Positions 44,422 to 57,144 of a DNA stretch of 64,000 bases are shown in pieces (the stretch's first letter is position 1; each line of letters begins with the position of its first letter). Origin of the DNA: Strobilurus pachycystidiatus (taxonomy: Eukaryota > Basidiomycota > Agaricomycetes > Agaricales > Physalacriaceae); contig JAHLMK010000002.1 in the NCBI GenBank assembly GCA_019915135.1, positions 682,001-746,000 on the forward strand, in the 5' to 3' direction. The notes beneath the pieces are model-generated. The model saw only the letters and a program-made list of their open reading frames with translations. It had not been told where the DNA came from and did not search any database. The position numbers and the translations under genes are program-made.

Positions 44422-45185
44422 ATTGAACACAGCTGAGCCGCCTGGAAGCGTACATAATTGAATTTAACGCGAAGTTGCCTCGAGAGTTGTGGACACTCAC
44501 CGAGAAAGCCAAATTGGCCAAGACGATACTGTAAGGTGACAAAGATGAAAGGCTCTTTGGTCGAGCCCATGAGCCATTCTGGGGGCGCCGAACGCGCGCT
44601 CCCCGACTGGTATCCGCCTCCATGCCAGTAAACTAAGACAGGAAGGTTGCTCGCATTGGTGGTACCTAGGGGTACGTAGACCTGGCATCAGATCAGCGTC
44701 ATTGCCTGCTCCTATAGAGGCGCGTGGAAGGTTACGTTGCCAAACAGACAGTCTTCAGACTGGTCGCTGGGGATAGCTGCTGTGGAATATGCCGCGATGC
44801 ACATGGGGCCGTACTGCGCAGATTCACAGTGAGCTGGAAGCGTTCGGGTGAGTATTACGATACGAGACGTACGTTAGAAGCATTGACAACGCCTTCATTC
44901 ACAGTGGGAGGTGTGACTGGAGCTCGCCATCGCAGTATACCGACTGGCGGGTCGGCGAATCGAACACCGCGGTAATAAACGATACCGGCAGTCTCGTTGA
45001 CGGTCCCGATGAACGTTCCGTCTGTGGAGTCGCGTGAGACACACAGAGAACATAGGTGTTCGAAAAGAGGACAAACAATCCAAGGTGACAGTCGCGCCGT
45101 CGATGAACTGTGCCTTCACGCCGCCGCCATGTCTAGTTTCAAAGTAGCCCAACAAGACGGCCAACAGGATTGATGTCGCAAGCAT
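44422..45185 (-). pseudogene. Type-B carboxylesterase, 5' part (split by transposon)
   Basis: The ATG at 45183-45185 opens a secretion-like N-terminus (MLATSILLAVLLGYFE). Exons then read GTFIGTVNETAGIVYYRGVR, FADPPVGILRWRAPV, the family motif EDCLFGNVYVPLG, the oxyanion loop LVYWHGGGYQSG and LQYRLGQFGFL. All splice in frame through GT-AG introns. After the last intron the exon AVFNDGV runs into the transposon. The remaining exons are at 21896-23285. As arranged, transcription from this promoter would enter the 21 kb element, so a full enzyme is unlikely. Confidence 0.88.
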
Positions 45186-45673
45186 AGCGAGACCGTAGAA
45201 GATAGTACGTGGGCGAAGAGAGTGGTATGAGGTCTTAAGAAGACGGAATATGTCATTTGTGGGTTACGAAATGGGGTATCAGAGGACGAGGTACCGCCCT
45301 TGGATGATCCAAGGAAAAATCAGCAGACCTTGCAGATGCGAATGATATTTTTATCCGACATGGGTAGGCTGGGGAGACAGAGAGCAGCTACGCGTATTTA
45401 GCCATGAGAAGCGAGAAGGAATGCGCGTGATGGTGGTGGTGGTCCAGAACACGGGAACCTGGTAAGTAGAGGCTGGGCGGTCGTGTGAACAATCAACTGG
45501 TGCACGCCGCCGCGTCAGGGCTCGAGCTTTCATGCAGCCGGATACGGAGTGCCGAATTGTGGGCAAGTGACCTCGGCTATTCTTTGACTTGAACCGGCGT
45601 CCAGCGCGGCAGTGAAGCTATATAGAATCGTCTTCAGACGTCGCTCTAGAGTCCAGCGGCGCCCCACAAGGAC
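45186..45673. other. Divergent intergenic region, carboxylesterase / PrpD
   Basis: 488 bp between opposite start codons. Likely both promoters. No other gene recognised. Confidence 0.4.
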
Positions 45674-47571
45674 ATGCTTACCAAAACAACCGTTTACAGG
45701 GCGTTTTCTGTACGAAACCGCACTCAGGGACTCTCACGTCTCTCCTCGCGGTCTTTCACCCGGTCACTCCCCAAAGCACCTGTTCTCTGCTCTTCCGCCA
45801 TCCAGTTCCGCAACATGTCCTCCCACGGCGGCGAATCCACATTGCGTCCAGAGCCCGACAAGGTTCTGCAAGACATCGCCGACTACGTCCATAATTTCAA
45901 AATTGACCCCACGGGGCTGGCTATGAAGACAGCGTCACTCTGTCTTATTGATACCATTGGATGTGGGCTCGAGGGCCTACGCTTTCCCGAATGCACCAAG
46001 GTACCCAGTCGCGTTGATCACTTATTCAGTACACTCACATTGCTCGAAAGCTGCTGGGGCCTGTCGTAGAAGGAACCATAGTTCCTAATGGTGAGGTGCT
46101 CGAGGATCTTGCAACACATCCCTCTGACCATCGACCAGGTACCAAGGTTATCGGCACCAACTATCAACTGGACCCCATCCGCGGAGCCTTCAACATCGGA
46201 ACGATCATTCGCTGGCTTGATTTCAACGACTGTTTCCTTGCCGCCGAATGTGAGATCGCGCCGATATGCTCCTTCAAGGAGCACCACTAACCACTCATTG
46301 CAGGGGGACACCCTTCCGATAATCTGGGCGCCATCATGGCCGTTGCAGACCACCTCTCCCGTCAAGGACACAAGTTCACTGTCAAGGATCTCCTCGAGGG
46401 CATGATCATGGCCCACGAAATCCAAGGTGGCCTCGCCCTTCTCAACTCCTTCAACCGTGTCGGCCTCGATCACGTCGTGCTCGTCAAAGTCGCGTCTACC
46501 GCTGTCGTCTCCAAGATGCTAGGCCTCAACCGCGATCAGACCATCGATGCTGTTTCTCAGGCATGGGTCGACGGACAATCCCTCCGCACATACCGCCACG
46601 CACCCAATACCGGCCCACGTAAGTCCTGGGCTGCAGGAGATGCTTGCTCACGCGCCGTGAACCTCGCATTACTCGTCAAGAAGGGTGAGAAAGGTTTACC
46701 TTCTGTTCTCACGGCAAAGACCTGGGGATTCTACGATGTCCTTTTCAAGGCGAGTCTGCTCAACATGCTTCCACTAGGCGAACACTCACATTCCATTTCA
46801 GGGCAAGAAATTCGAGTTCCAGATCCCATACTCTTCCTACATCATGGAGAACGTCCTTTTCAAGATCTCTTACCCAGCCGAGTTCCATGCTCAGACAGCC
46901 GTTGAATGCGCTTATATCCTCCACGCCAAACTGAAGGAATTGGGAAAGACCGCTGAGGACATCAAGAGCGTCCGCATCCGCACCCAGGAAGCTGCCATCC
47001 GCATCATCGATAAGAAAGGACCCCTCGACAACTTTGCTGACCGGGAGTAAGTTCAGTCTTCAACGGTCACGATGGAACCCTGATGCATTTTCCTCAGCCA
47101 CGCTATCAGCTACATGGTTGCGTACCCTCTCATTTTCGGCGAACTCACGTCAGAAAGCTACACGGACGCCTCTGCAGCTGACCCACGCATCGACGCCCTC
47201 CGTAACAAGATCTACTGCGTTGAAGAGAAACGCTTCAGCGTCGATTATCACGACCCCGCCAAGCGCTCCATTGGGAACGCACTCTTGGTTGAACTGAACG
47301 ACGGAACCGTGCTGGAGGAGGTCGAAGTCGAATATCCCGTCGGACACAAACGCAGGAGGGACGAGGGCACACCTCTATTGATACAGAAATTCCAGAGGCA
47401 TATTTCTCATCATTACACGCCCGAGCACCAGAAGAAGTGAGTGTCTTTCTGACAGTCGTTTAACCTCTGTGTCTCATGCGTTGCAGGATTCTCGACACCG
47501 TCACCGGGGACTCCAGTGCATTCTGGAGTATTCCAGTAGACAAGTTCACTGACCTGTTTGTCAAACCGTGA
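45674..47571 (+). CDS. 2-methylcitrate dehydratase (PrpD/MmgE family)
   Basis: PrpD dehydrates 2-methylcitrate in the mitochondrial methylcitrate cycle that removes propionyl-CoA. The first about 50 residues are Arg/Ser-rich without acids ([20 protein letters not shown]), as in a mitochondrial targeting peptide. The MmgE/PrpD domain follows: [36 protein letters not shown] (catalytic region), [26 protein letters not shown] and [10 protein letters not shown]. Seven or so introns are inferred; the stop is at 47569-47571. Length and motifs fit a complete enzyme. Confidence 0.93.
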
Positions 47572-47809
47572 GGTCGAATGAATAGAACTAGATCAATGTT
47601 TGAATTATAATATAACATTGTACAACGACGAGTCCCGTTCCAACAAAACAAACATACCGAACAAGCTGTGAAAACAAGTACATAAAGAGCCAAAAACTAA
47701 TAGACAACATTGCGATGACTGTGAAAGCTTTGGATGAAAAATCTGAGGAAAGAGGAAGAAAATCTGGATACAAGTGCGAAAGAAACTGAACCGTGAATTT
47801 CTAAGCTGA

Positions 47810-50142
47810 CTATTTCGTTTTGGTCCACGCTTTCCTGGACCCGTTCTCCTTGTCAACGTTTTCCCTCCCAAACCTCCGGATAGGACCCTTCGTTGGCTTC
47901 GCGGGAAGAGAATCAGGCAGCTTCATGGGCCTTTCCGATAGTCGTTCTGAGTCTTTTGAGGGCATGGGACCGTTGAAGCGACTGGATGCTTTGAATCCTC
48001 TGCTGCCGTCTTGATTGGCAAGGTCCACCATAGGCGCTGGGCGCGGACGACGCTCTCTATGCTTTGGCGAGAAGGATCTGGGAGTTTCTTCTTCTTCGGG
48101 GACTGCTGACAAGCGGCGTTGCATGAGACGGGCGAATGGGATAGAACGCGGCATGCGAGGGGCAGGGACCGGCACGAATTTCTGCACTTCGGGAGAAACG
48201 GGGGACAGCGGAACATAATGCGTTGGGGCCACCTGAGAGAGGTCCACATCTGAACGTGACGGCGGGTCGGTTGGCGGATAGAAGGCGCACGGAGATTGGT
48301 CGACATGCGAGTGAAATTCTGGATGATCATCATATAGCTGTGTCTCTTCGCGTCGTGGGTTGAATCTTGATGAGTTGGAAAACTGAGGGGAGGCGATTTG
48401 GTTGTATACGAAGTTACGCAACTCCTGCGACTCGTCAGCGTCGTAGTGTGAGGTTGGAAGGGGCTTCTGATGAGAGTGGTGGCGCTGAGGATTGTGTTGA
48501 GAATATTCAAAGGGGCGGCGCAGTATACTCGAATACAATCGGTTGCTGTCATCGAAATCAAGATCATGCAGAGAGATGGGGTCCTGCGAGAATTGGGGGA
48601 TCCATTCAGGTCCTGCTGAGTCCGGAGGCGTAAGTAGTGCCTGTATTTGCTGTTTCAATCGGTATTGTTGAGCTATGTCGAGGGCCGACAGACGGGGTCC
48701 ACTGGCAATGATGACCTGGGAAGTCTTGCCGGGAGTTTCGCGGGAGTCAATGAAGATGCGAGGGCTACTGGTCTGGTGGAGATTCTGGTCAATGAGAGCC
48801 GGCGGAGGAGGCACAAAGAAGCGATCCTTTTGCTGGTGTTGATGAGGTCGGTGGTTAGGCGGATCAGAGAACATGAGTCCAAGACTACTATAGGGCTCAG
48901 GCTTTCGAACATCAACGCGAGTTGCTGTGGCTTGATGGTCGCGCCGCTGTGGGATAGATGGCTGTGTAATACTGACAGTAGATCCAGAATATGGGGTAGT
49001 GTGCTTTAGAGCATGCGCGCCTCCAAGATGACGAGGCGCAGGCTGCATTGCGTTGAGTTGGCGTCGTTCGTGTCTTTCTGTCGGTGAGAATGGCTTGGTG
49101 TGTTCCGGATTATCGGAGGAATCGGGAGCAGCATGTAGGCCGAGAGGTTCGGCGCCCAAGCCCCACACCACGCGAGAGAAATCTTCGCCGTCAATGACAG
49201 TCCCCTCAGCTCCTCTGAGACGAGATATGAGCGCATATATTCAGCAAAAACGAAGCACTTACGATGGACATCTAGCGTACGGCAAAGAAAGCGGTCCATG
49301 AAGGGCTGGAATGGGCCTTGGAGGTGAACTACTCCAAGTCATCCAGCCTGAGGCAATGCACTAAGTACAGATACGCGCAGAGCGAAATGCAGCATACCAT
49401 TGTCTTCTTTGAAAATGGAAACGCGAGGAATTTCATCTTGACGGTTGAGAAACGCGTCAGAGACTTGCATATCATTTCCAATGATCATGACGGATTCCGG
49501 GGACGAGGGAGGAGATGGCGTGCACGGAATAGTAGCCTTCGCCGCGTAATGAATTCGATGATTGTGGGTGTACTGAACGACGCGATCACCAAGATCTAAA
49601 GAAGACTGCGAAAGATCCGTCGATAACGAGGTTTCGACAGACTCCGAGGTCGCGCTCTCGTCTCTGGCATCAGACAAGAGGGTCTTCGATTCCGTGAGGG
49701 ATACGACGCGGTCTTTGACTCTGGGTTTAAAATTGATGGGCGGTGCAGTTTCGGGGAGAGAAACGATGCGGCTTGTGAGAGAACTGGAGAAAGAAGAGGG
49801 CAGATTCAACGAGAAATGCGGTTTCTGGAAATGGCGGGATAGCGATGAGGTCTCCAACACGGTGGACTTGTTGCTGAGAGCGTCCTGTGCCAATTCAGGG
49901 GTCGGCTCCTCGGTGCTGCAGTCTTCGGGCGGCGTGAAGGCGAACAGTGGCGGCGAGTCGGTTTGGATGGCGCAATCAGCGTAGGTCTTGGGAGGATGGC
50001 CAGACATTCCAGGAGACGCGTCCGGGAACATGACCGGAGGAGGACAAAGTGGCGTATTGAAATCCGCCAATAGGCGCGTACCTCGAAGTTCGAACTCCGC
50101 AAGAGTTTTCGGACGGCACAGAACGGCTTGATGTCGGATCAT
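47810..50142 (-). CDS. Unrecognised proline/serine-rich fungal protein
   Basis: Three exons from ATG 50140-50142: MIRHQAVLCRPKTLAEFELR…, then WMTWSSSPPRPIPALHG after an intron, then GAEGTVIDGEDFSRVVWGLG. The last exon runs to 47810. About 740 residues, mostly disordered (Pro, Ser, His, Arg). The more ordered pieces are the N-terminal about 40 residues and LSALDIAQQYRLKQQIQALL. The C-terminus is basic. I recognise no family. It is divergent from the first carboxypeptidase gene. Confidence 0.72.
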
Positions 50143-50522
50143 ACCACGGATCGATCAGACCGCGCGGCCGCACGCGACACTCGCCTATCATCATTTCTCA
50201 TCAAACCCTGATCAAAAGCTTTGCATGTTAGCTTTGAGCCTCTACTGTATCGCCTTCAAGTCCAGAATCTACTCTTCGAGCAACAATGATATCATTCAAT
50301 GGTATTCAGACTCCGGAACACCCTGGGTGCTCTGCAAGTTCTCCTTGCCTCAATCAATCCCTTCGTTCTTGAACATGTGTGCTTCTCAAACTACATATCG
50401 CCGGTGCCAAGGTGACAACAATGGTCTGACATTTTGACGTTATAGTCCAGGCGCGCTGGGTTATATCACCCTGACAAAGATATGCGCAGGCCTTCTCAGT
50501 CTGTTTGCACCTCTCCCCCACC

Positions 50523-52632
50523 ATGTCCATCCTTTTCCTCACTGTCTTTTCTCTTCTTACACTGGCTGTAACGCCCGCTTTCTCCAAACCTCTTTTGGCA
50601 GTCAACTCCGATGTATGCGAAACCACCCCGGACGTGTACCAAGCCTCTGGATATATCAACATAAACGAAGACAACGACGACGCGCTCTGGTTTTGGTACT
50701 TCGATGCTCGCACCGATGCGGCCAGCAAACCTCTAACGCTGTGGCTCAATGGTGGACCGGGATGTTCGTCCATGATCGGCTTGTTTGAAGGTGCAGACAC
50801 CGAAGCTCTTTGTGGCGGAGATACGAGCTAACTGGCCCCCTCGCAGAAAATGGTCCCTGTATAGTTGCTCCCGACGGTCAATCAACCTTCTACAATCCGT
50901 ACAGCTGGAACAACCACAGTAACAGTCCGTCCTGCTTCTGCTTTGACGCGAATCCACAGAATTTCATGCTGCCTTATGCAGTGATCTACATCGACCAACC
51001 TTTCGGCGCAGGGTTTTCAACAGGCTCAACCCGTGTCAACACATCTGCTCAGGCCGCCCCATACATTTGGAAAGCTTTTCAGATATTCTACGAGGACAAA
51101 CGATTCGAGGCTCTGAAAGGACGAGAGTGAGTCCATACCGCCATGTGCTTGGGACGGCCTTTCATATTCTGCACCAGGTTCATCATCGCGACGGAATCGT
51201 ATGGTGCACGTTTTGGTGCTGTCTTCGCAGAATACTTCCTAGACCAAAACGACAAGATTGACCGCGGTGAAATCAACGGAACCAAGATCGAGGTGTCGAA
51301 GCTGATCATTAGCAAGTCAGTCCATCACCGTCGTCAAGTTCGACAATAATCTAATATGAACGGGTGTTTAGTGGAAAAATCGACCCCTTGGTTCAGTTCA
51401 AGACTGTGATAGATTTCGCCCGCGATGCGCCGTCGTACGGGGCTCTTGCCAATAGCTCTGTGATTGCTGATGCAGAGGAGGCGTACATCACGACCTGCGC
51501 TCCTGCTATCCTGGCTTGCTATGCCACTCATGATTCCGAAACTTGTCGGGACGCGAACGTCGCATGCGTAATGGACATATTCCTCTATTCGAGATCGACC
51601 CTTCTAACCTTTCGCTAGACCCACAACGTTTTCCTTCCTCTCGTCGGAGATCGAGATCCGGATGATCTCCGTCAGAATTCATCCAGCAGCACCTCCTTCC
51701 CGCCAACCTTCTATGCCGACTTCATCCACAACACGACAGTGAAGGAGAGAATTGGCGCGAAAACTGGGAAGGATGCGGCGTTCGATCAATGTGACGCAAA
51801 TGCGCACTTCCGCTTCGCGAACTCCGGAGAGACGGGGCACACTTTCATTAAACACCTCGCCAGTATTGTTAGGGGAGGGCGAGTCAAGGTTTTGCTTTGG
51901 GTAAGTGACGTCTCCCATGTTTGAACAACTCGCTGACCCCCCTCCAGGGTGGAGACGCCGATATGAAGTCGGTGCAAATTTCGGTTCCGTCGCATGGTTG
52001 CTAACGTTTTCGCAGAGCTGATTGGCTGGGCCTTCACGAGATCGTCGCCCAAATGGAGTGGCCAGGACAAGAACTGTTCCCGGATTGGCCATTCTCGGAC
52101 TTGAACCTCGACGGCGAGACCGTCGGTCAGTTCAAGGCCATCCCCGGTCAAAACCTCACCTTTGTGTCAGTGTATTGCTTCGCCAAAAGTTGAGATGTGA
52201 TACTCATGACATTGAAGACGCGTATATCATGCCGGCCATGCTATGCCTGCATTCCAGCCTCACGTAGCGCAGAACGTGTTTGCCAAGTTCATCACGGACA
52301 CCGACCTCGGACCCACCGAGATGATCTCCATTCTCCCTGGCAGTGATGCAACATCTTCGGCTCTGTCTTCGTCTGGTGTCATCACCTCGTCATACGCCGA
52401 TGTCACTGCCACTGTGCCATTGACTACCAGTACCTATGCCACTTCTAATCCGTCCACTTCTAGTCCATCATCTTCTACTTCAGCATCTCCTAGTACCACA
52501 AGCAGCGGGAAAGTAGTACCGCTAGCGGTTGAGGGAGCCATTAGCAATTCTGCACAACTCCGTACAGGTTTATCGGGGACTGCATTCTTTCTGGCTTTTT
52601 TGGGTTTCCGGTCACTTTGCCTTCTCATTTGA
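50523..52632 (+). CDS. S10 serine carboxypeptidase, copy A
   Basis: The ATG at 50523 starts a signal peptide ([20 protein letters not shown]). The S10 motifs follow: [41 protein letters not shown] (joined over the intron 50935-50981), the nucleophile [10 protein letters not shown], the Asp region GGDADMKADWLG and the His region [13 protein letters not shown]. The C-terminus is Ser/Thr-rich and ends in a hydrophobic stretch ([15 protein letters not shown]), which suggests a GPI anchor or wall attachment. Ten or so introns; every catalytic residue is present. Confidence 0.88.
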
Positions 52633-52675
52633 TAATCATAGAGTTACTTATATTCGCGCAATTTGGTATAATAAG

Positions 52676-52815
52676 GGCAGTAATGAATTCACGAAGACTG
52701 GGTATCAGTCAACTATTCTTGATGAAGAATGTCGAGAGCTTGAACAGGCGCTAGAAGTTGGCCTTTTGCAGCATCTCCACGCCCTTGGGTCCTTTCGCGG
52801 CTGCGCTACACCTCC
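52676..52815 (-). pseudogene. RNase H2 subunit B 3'-end fragment
   Basis: About 140 bp that match 55690-55810, the 3' end of the intact RNase H2B gene (sharing GACTGGGTATCAGTCAAC, TTGATGAAGAATG-like and GTTGGCCTTTT words), with several changes. It was copied with the carboxypeptidase duplication and has no upstream gene, so it is a relic. Confidence 0.75.
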
Positions 52816-53189
52816 AAAAAAAAGCTTCCAGGAAGCAAACTTTGACGACTGAACCAATTAAGCTCTAGCTAGTGACATTATCATATAAGGCAAGCTGTCT
52901 TGCCTCAATGACAGCCACCATTAAATTTCCTGACAGTAACAGACAGATGTGGGTGATTTTGAACATGGTGCTGGGCTGTTGAGGGGATGTCGGGTACGCG
53001 TCGGGCGTGGCGCGCGCATGCCAGTGCGCGGTGTGACTTCCGCTTTGGGACGAGTGGCTCTTGTCAGCGAACGTCCGTCACTTTCAATCGTCACTTTGAA
53101 CTCCCCTATTCAATCCGCCAAGCACCAGGCGCATGGATCTCATACTTCGCAAGGGCTCCTGAGCGGCACACAAACGGCTCATGTACTGT

Positions 53190-55840
53190 CGGACTACTAT
53201 CGATGGATGTCGAGACCGCGCGGCCGCACGCTGGCCGCACGCGACAGCCTTTTGCATAGTAGCTTTGTGCCTCTATTCTTTCAAGTCCAATTCTTCAAAC
53301 AAGAGTGATGTTATCAGATGTTATCCAGAGCTGCCTGTGTTTCCTGAGGTTCTCCGCAAGCTCTCTTCCAAGGTGTTTCGATCCCTACTTATCTGGTTCA
53401 AGAACTAGCTATCGCCGGTGCCAAGCTGACAACGAAATGTTATACTCCAGGCGGTGAGTTATATTACATACCCTGACAGCAGACCATCTCAGTCTGTTGG
53501 CACCTCCCCCCACCATGTCCGTCCTGTTCCTCACGGTCTTTTATCTTCTTACACTGGCTGTAATCCCTGTTTTCTCCAAACCTCTGTTGGCAGTCAACTC
53601 CGGCGTCTGCGAAACCACTCCGGACGTGTACCAAGCCTCTGGATACATAAACATAAACGAAAACAACGACGACGCGCTATGGTTCTGGTACTTCGATGCT
53701 CGTACCGATGCGGCTAGCAAACCTTTAACATTGTGGCTCAATGGCGGACCGGGATGTTCGTCCATGATTGGTTTGTTTGAAGGTGCAGACACTGGGGCCC
53801 TTTGTGGCGCGGATACGAGCTCACTGGCCCCCTCGCAGAGAATGGTCCTTGTACAGTTGCTCCCGACGGTGAATCAACGTTATACAATCCGTATAGCTGG
53901 AACAACCACAGTAACAGTGCGTCCTGCCCACGCTTCGGTCCGAGTCCATAGAGTTTCATGATGCCTTCCATGCAGTGATCTACATCGACCAGCCTTTTGG
54001 CGCAGGATTCTCAACAGGCTCGACGAAGGTTAACACCTCTGCTCAGGCCGCCCCATACATTTGGAAGGCGTTTCAGATATTTTACGAAGACAAACGATTC
54101 AAGGCCCTGAAAGGACGGGAGTGAGTCCATGCCTTCATGCTCTAGAGACGGTCTTTCCCAACCCACACCAGGTTCATCATCGCGACGGAATCGTATGGTG
54201 CACGTTTTGGTGCTGTCTTCACAGACTACTTCCTAAGCCAAAACGCCAAGATTGACCGCGGTGAAATCAACGGAACCAAGATCGAGGTGTCGAAGCTCAT
54301 CATTAGCAAGTGAGTTCATCAGCGTCGTCAAGTTCGACAAAGAACTCAAATGGCGAATGCACGGGTGTTTAGTGGAAAAATCGATCCCTTGATTCAATTC
54401 CAGACTGTGATAGACTTCGCCCGCGATGCGCCGTCGTACGGGGCTCTTGCCAATAGCTCTGTAATTGCTGATGCAGAGAAGGCGTACAACAAGACCTGCG
54501 CTCCTGCTATCTTGGATTGCTATGCCACCCATGATTCCGTGACTTGTCGGGACGCCATGGTCGCATGTGTAATGCACATCAGCACTTGATATTGATACTT
54601 TCTAACCTCTTCGCTAGACCCACCAAGTCCTCCTTCCTCTCGTCGGAGATCGAGACCCCAATGATCTCCGTCGGAAATCATCCAGCAACACTTCCTTCCT
54701 CTATACCGACTTTATACGCAACATGACAGTGAAAGAGAGAATTGGCGTGAGATTTGGGAAGAGCGCGGCGTTCGATCAATGTGACGCGAATACGCACTTC
54801 CGCTTCGCGAGATCCGGAGAGACGGGACATACTTTCATTAAACACCTGGCCAGGATTGTCAGTGGAGGGCGAGTGAAGGTTTTGTTTTGGGTGAGTGGAG
54901 TCTTTCATGGTTGACCAACTAGCTGACCCCCTTCAGGGTGGAGACGCCGATTTGAAGTCGGTGCAAACTTCGGTTCCGCCGCATGGGCGATACTAACGCA
55001 TTCGCAGAGCTGATTGGCTGGGCCTTCACGAGATTGTCGCCCAAATGAAGTGGCCAGGACAGAAATTGTTCCCGGATTGGCCATTCTCGGACTTGAGACT
55101 CCACGGCAAGACCGTTGGTCAGTTCAAGGCCATCCCCAACCAAAACCTCACCTTTGTGTCAGTGTATTGTTTCATCAGAGGCGAGATATGATACTCATGA
55201 CAGTGAAGACGCGTGTATCATGCCGGCCATGCTATGCCTGCATTCCAGCCTCACGTAGCGCAGGACGTGTTTTCCAAGTTCATCACAGACACTGACCTCG
55301 GACCGACCGAAATGATCTCCAATCTCACTAACAGTAGCAGTGACGCGCCATCCTCGTCTCTGTCTTCGTCTGTTATTGCCACCTCGTCGTATGCCGATGC
55401 CAGTACGACTGTGTCATCGATTGTTAGCACTTATGCCACTTCTGGTTCATCATCTTCCAGTTCATCCTTCAGTTCATCATCATCTCCTAGTGCCACTGCC
55501 AGCGAGGCAGTAGTACCGCTAGCGGCGGAGGGGACCATTACTATTAGCAATTTTGCACGACCCCGTGCAGGTTCATCGGGGACTGTATACTTGTCCGTTT
55601 TTGTGAGTTTCTGGTTACTTCGTCTTCTCGTTCGTTAGATATAAATTTACTTACATACACGGAATTTGGTATAATGAGGGCAGTAATGAAATCATGACGA
55701 CTGGGTATCAGTCAACCTTTCTTGGTGAAGAATGTTGAGAGCTTCGACATTCCCTTGACGTTGGCCTTTTTCAGCTTCTCGACGCCCTGAGAGCCTTTCG
55801 CGGCTTTGCGCTTTTTGTCTGAGGCAGAAGCAGCTTCAGA
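53190..55840 (+). repeat. Tandem duplication, unit B
   Basis: Second unit of the carboxypeptidase duplication (see 50130-52840). In this unit the motif GGCCGCACGC is itself doubled at about 53222-53240. Confidence 0.78.
53515..55638 (+). CDS. S10 serine carboxypeptidase, copy B
   Basis: A close paralogue of the gene at 50523 with the same intron layout, signal peptide (MSVLFLTVFYLLTLAVIPVF) and motifs: [48 protein letters not shown] and [12 protein letters not shown]. An apparent stop at 53949 and a 2-nt shift are both inside the intron 53917-53975, so the gene looks intact. The Ser/Thr-rich C-terminus differs most from copy A and ends in a hydrophobic tail. Divergence lies mainly in introns and in the tail, as expected after a fairly recent duplication. 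Confidence 0.87.
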
Positions 55841-57005
55841 CTTTTTGCCTTTTAATATCGGTATTTGTGTTTCCTGATCGTGCAACTCGGTGAGATACGC
55901 TTCCAGAGCTGGCGATCTGCCGAATTATAGCGTTTAGGCTTTATAACGTACGACAGTAAGAACGAGAAAACTCACTCATAGCACGCCAATAAGCTCTTGG
56001 CCAACTCTGGCGCGAGATAATGTGAAATCAAGTCGCATGCAACTCGAAGACGAGCAGCTTCATGTCATGGTCAGACTTCTCGATTTCAAATGTCAATCGA
56101 GCGAGACTAACCTTTCAATAGTTTTTCCTTATCATCCTCAAAAAGGCCATCTTTCGCAAGGTTGCGGGTTATCGAGCGTGAGATGTCTGTGAGGGGTGCT
56201 TGGGATAGATGATCAACTTTTTGTCGAAGATATGAGAGAGTTTTTTCGGACGAATATCGGAAGACCGTTATGCTAGAGGCAATATCTAAGGGAGGTCAGC
56301 AACCAAAGAGGACAGCGCGCTAAGAGAGCACCTTTTGTATCGCATATACGGTGCAAGGCAGATTCCGTGCAAAGCATACCGAGAAATGTCGATACGTCGG
56401 TGTCCACAATATCAGCAGAGGCCTCCGCATCCTTCAGACGCGTAACACATTCTTCGAATATATCCTCCGAGGTGCGAAAACTTCCCTGTCATAGAATCAA
56501 ACTATCAAGAAACTTCTAGCCACATAGTAGCGTACCGGTGCAATAAGTGCGAGGAGGGGAATCAACAGGAAAGCGGGATCGACCGGCGTCATCACGAGCA
56601 TCTTGCCGTCTGCATAGATAGTCTGAGTATCGGTTCGGAGTGAGAGCAGAGCATTTCGCACCCTCCACAACAGTCTGATCGATGAACCACGAGCGTTTGC
56701 TGGGTGGTGAAACGGCCTGGACCTCTAGGACCTGCTCGTAAGAACCACTGCTTCCGCGACCAAGATAGAACAGCGAGGGGAGTCCTGCGGCATCATTCAG
56801 AGCGGTTCTTGAAGCTGGCGCGTATTTCCTACCAGTCCTTGGATGTAAGAGCTTGATGAAGCGCCACTGGTGGCTGGAACCGCTTTGCACATCTTCAATC
56901 TGCGCACAACTTGACTGCAGGATGTCTGGAGTTTCTTTAGACAGTAGCGAAATTCATATAGAGAGAAATTTGACCTTCGGGAAGTACTCCTACTTTGATT
57001 TGCAT
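55712..57005 (-). CDS. Ribonuclease H2 subunit B
   Basis: A structural subunit of RNase H2, which removes ribonucleotides from DNA and resolves RNA:DNA hybrids in the nucleus. From ATG 57003-57005: MQIKVGVLPE, then FIKLLHPRTG, GLPSLFYLG, ILEVQAVSPPSKRSWFI-type segment (here VLEVQAVSPPSKRSWFI) and DGKMLVMTPVDPAFLLIP, all diagnostic of RNASEH2B. Seven or so short introns. The C-terminus is Lys-rich and ends MSKLSTFFTKKG, resembling the PCNA-interacting box at the end of animal RNASEH2B. It starts 139 bp from the divergent AP-3 beta gene. Confidence 0.85.
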
Positions 57006-57144
57006 GGCGAGAGTGAGCAGGAGGTTCAAGTTCAAGTTGTAAGCGTTCGCGTCGTGACAATGGAACTCGACCCACGTGGAGTGACGATCGCGTCTCAATA
57101 CCGAGGCCCGACGTTCCCGACGATGACGTTTCCGACCTACCACC
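57006..57144. promoter_or_regulatory. Bidirectional promoter, RNase H2B / AP-3 beta
   Basis: Only 139 bp separate the two start codons, so both promoters and 5' UTRs must overlap here. It contains CCACGTGG at about 57072-57079, a perfect E-box/bHLH-type palindrome. Confidence 0.6.

Larger units (their letters stand above)
50130..52840 (+). repeat. Tandem duplication, unit A (~3.0 kb)
   Basis: This unit and 53190-55840 share, in order, the motif GACCGCGCGGCCGCACGC, a carboxypeptidase promoter, the S10 gene with identical intron positions, and the 3' end of RNase H2B on the other strand. Borders are approximate. The right unit adjoins the intact RNase H2B gene, so the left unit is probably the derived copy. 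Confidence 0.8.

Noticed and set aside
53917..53975. Apparent nonsense codon and 2-nt frameshift in carboxypeptidase copy B, suggesting a pseudogene
   Set aside because: The same segment in copy A (50935-50981) is an intron: splicing joins NNHSN to MIYIDQPFG in both copies, so the changes are intronic and the gene stays open.
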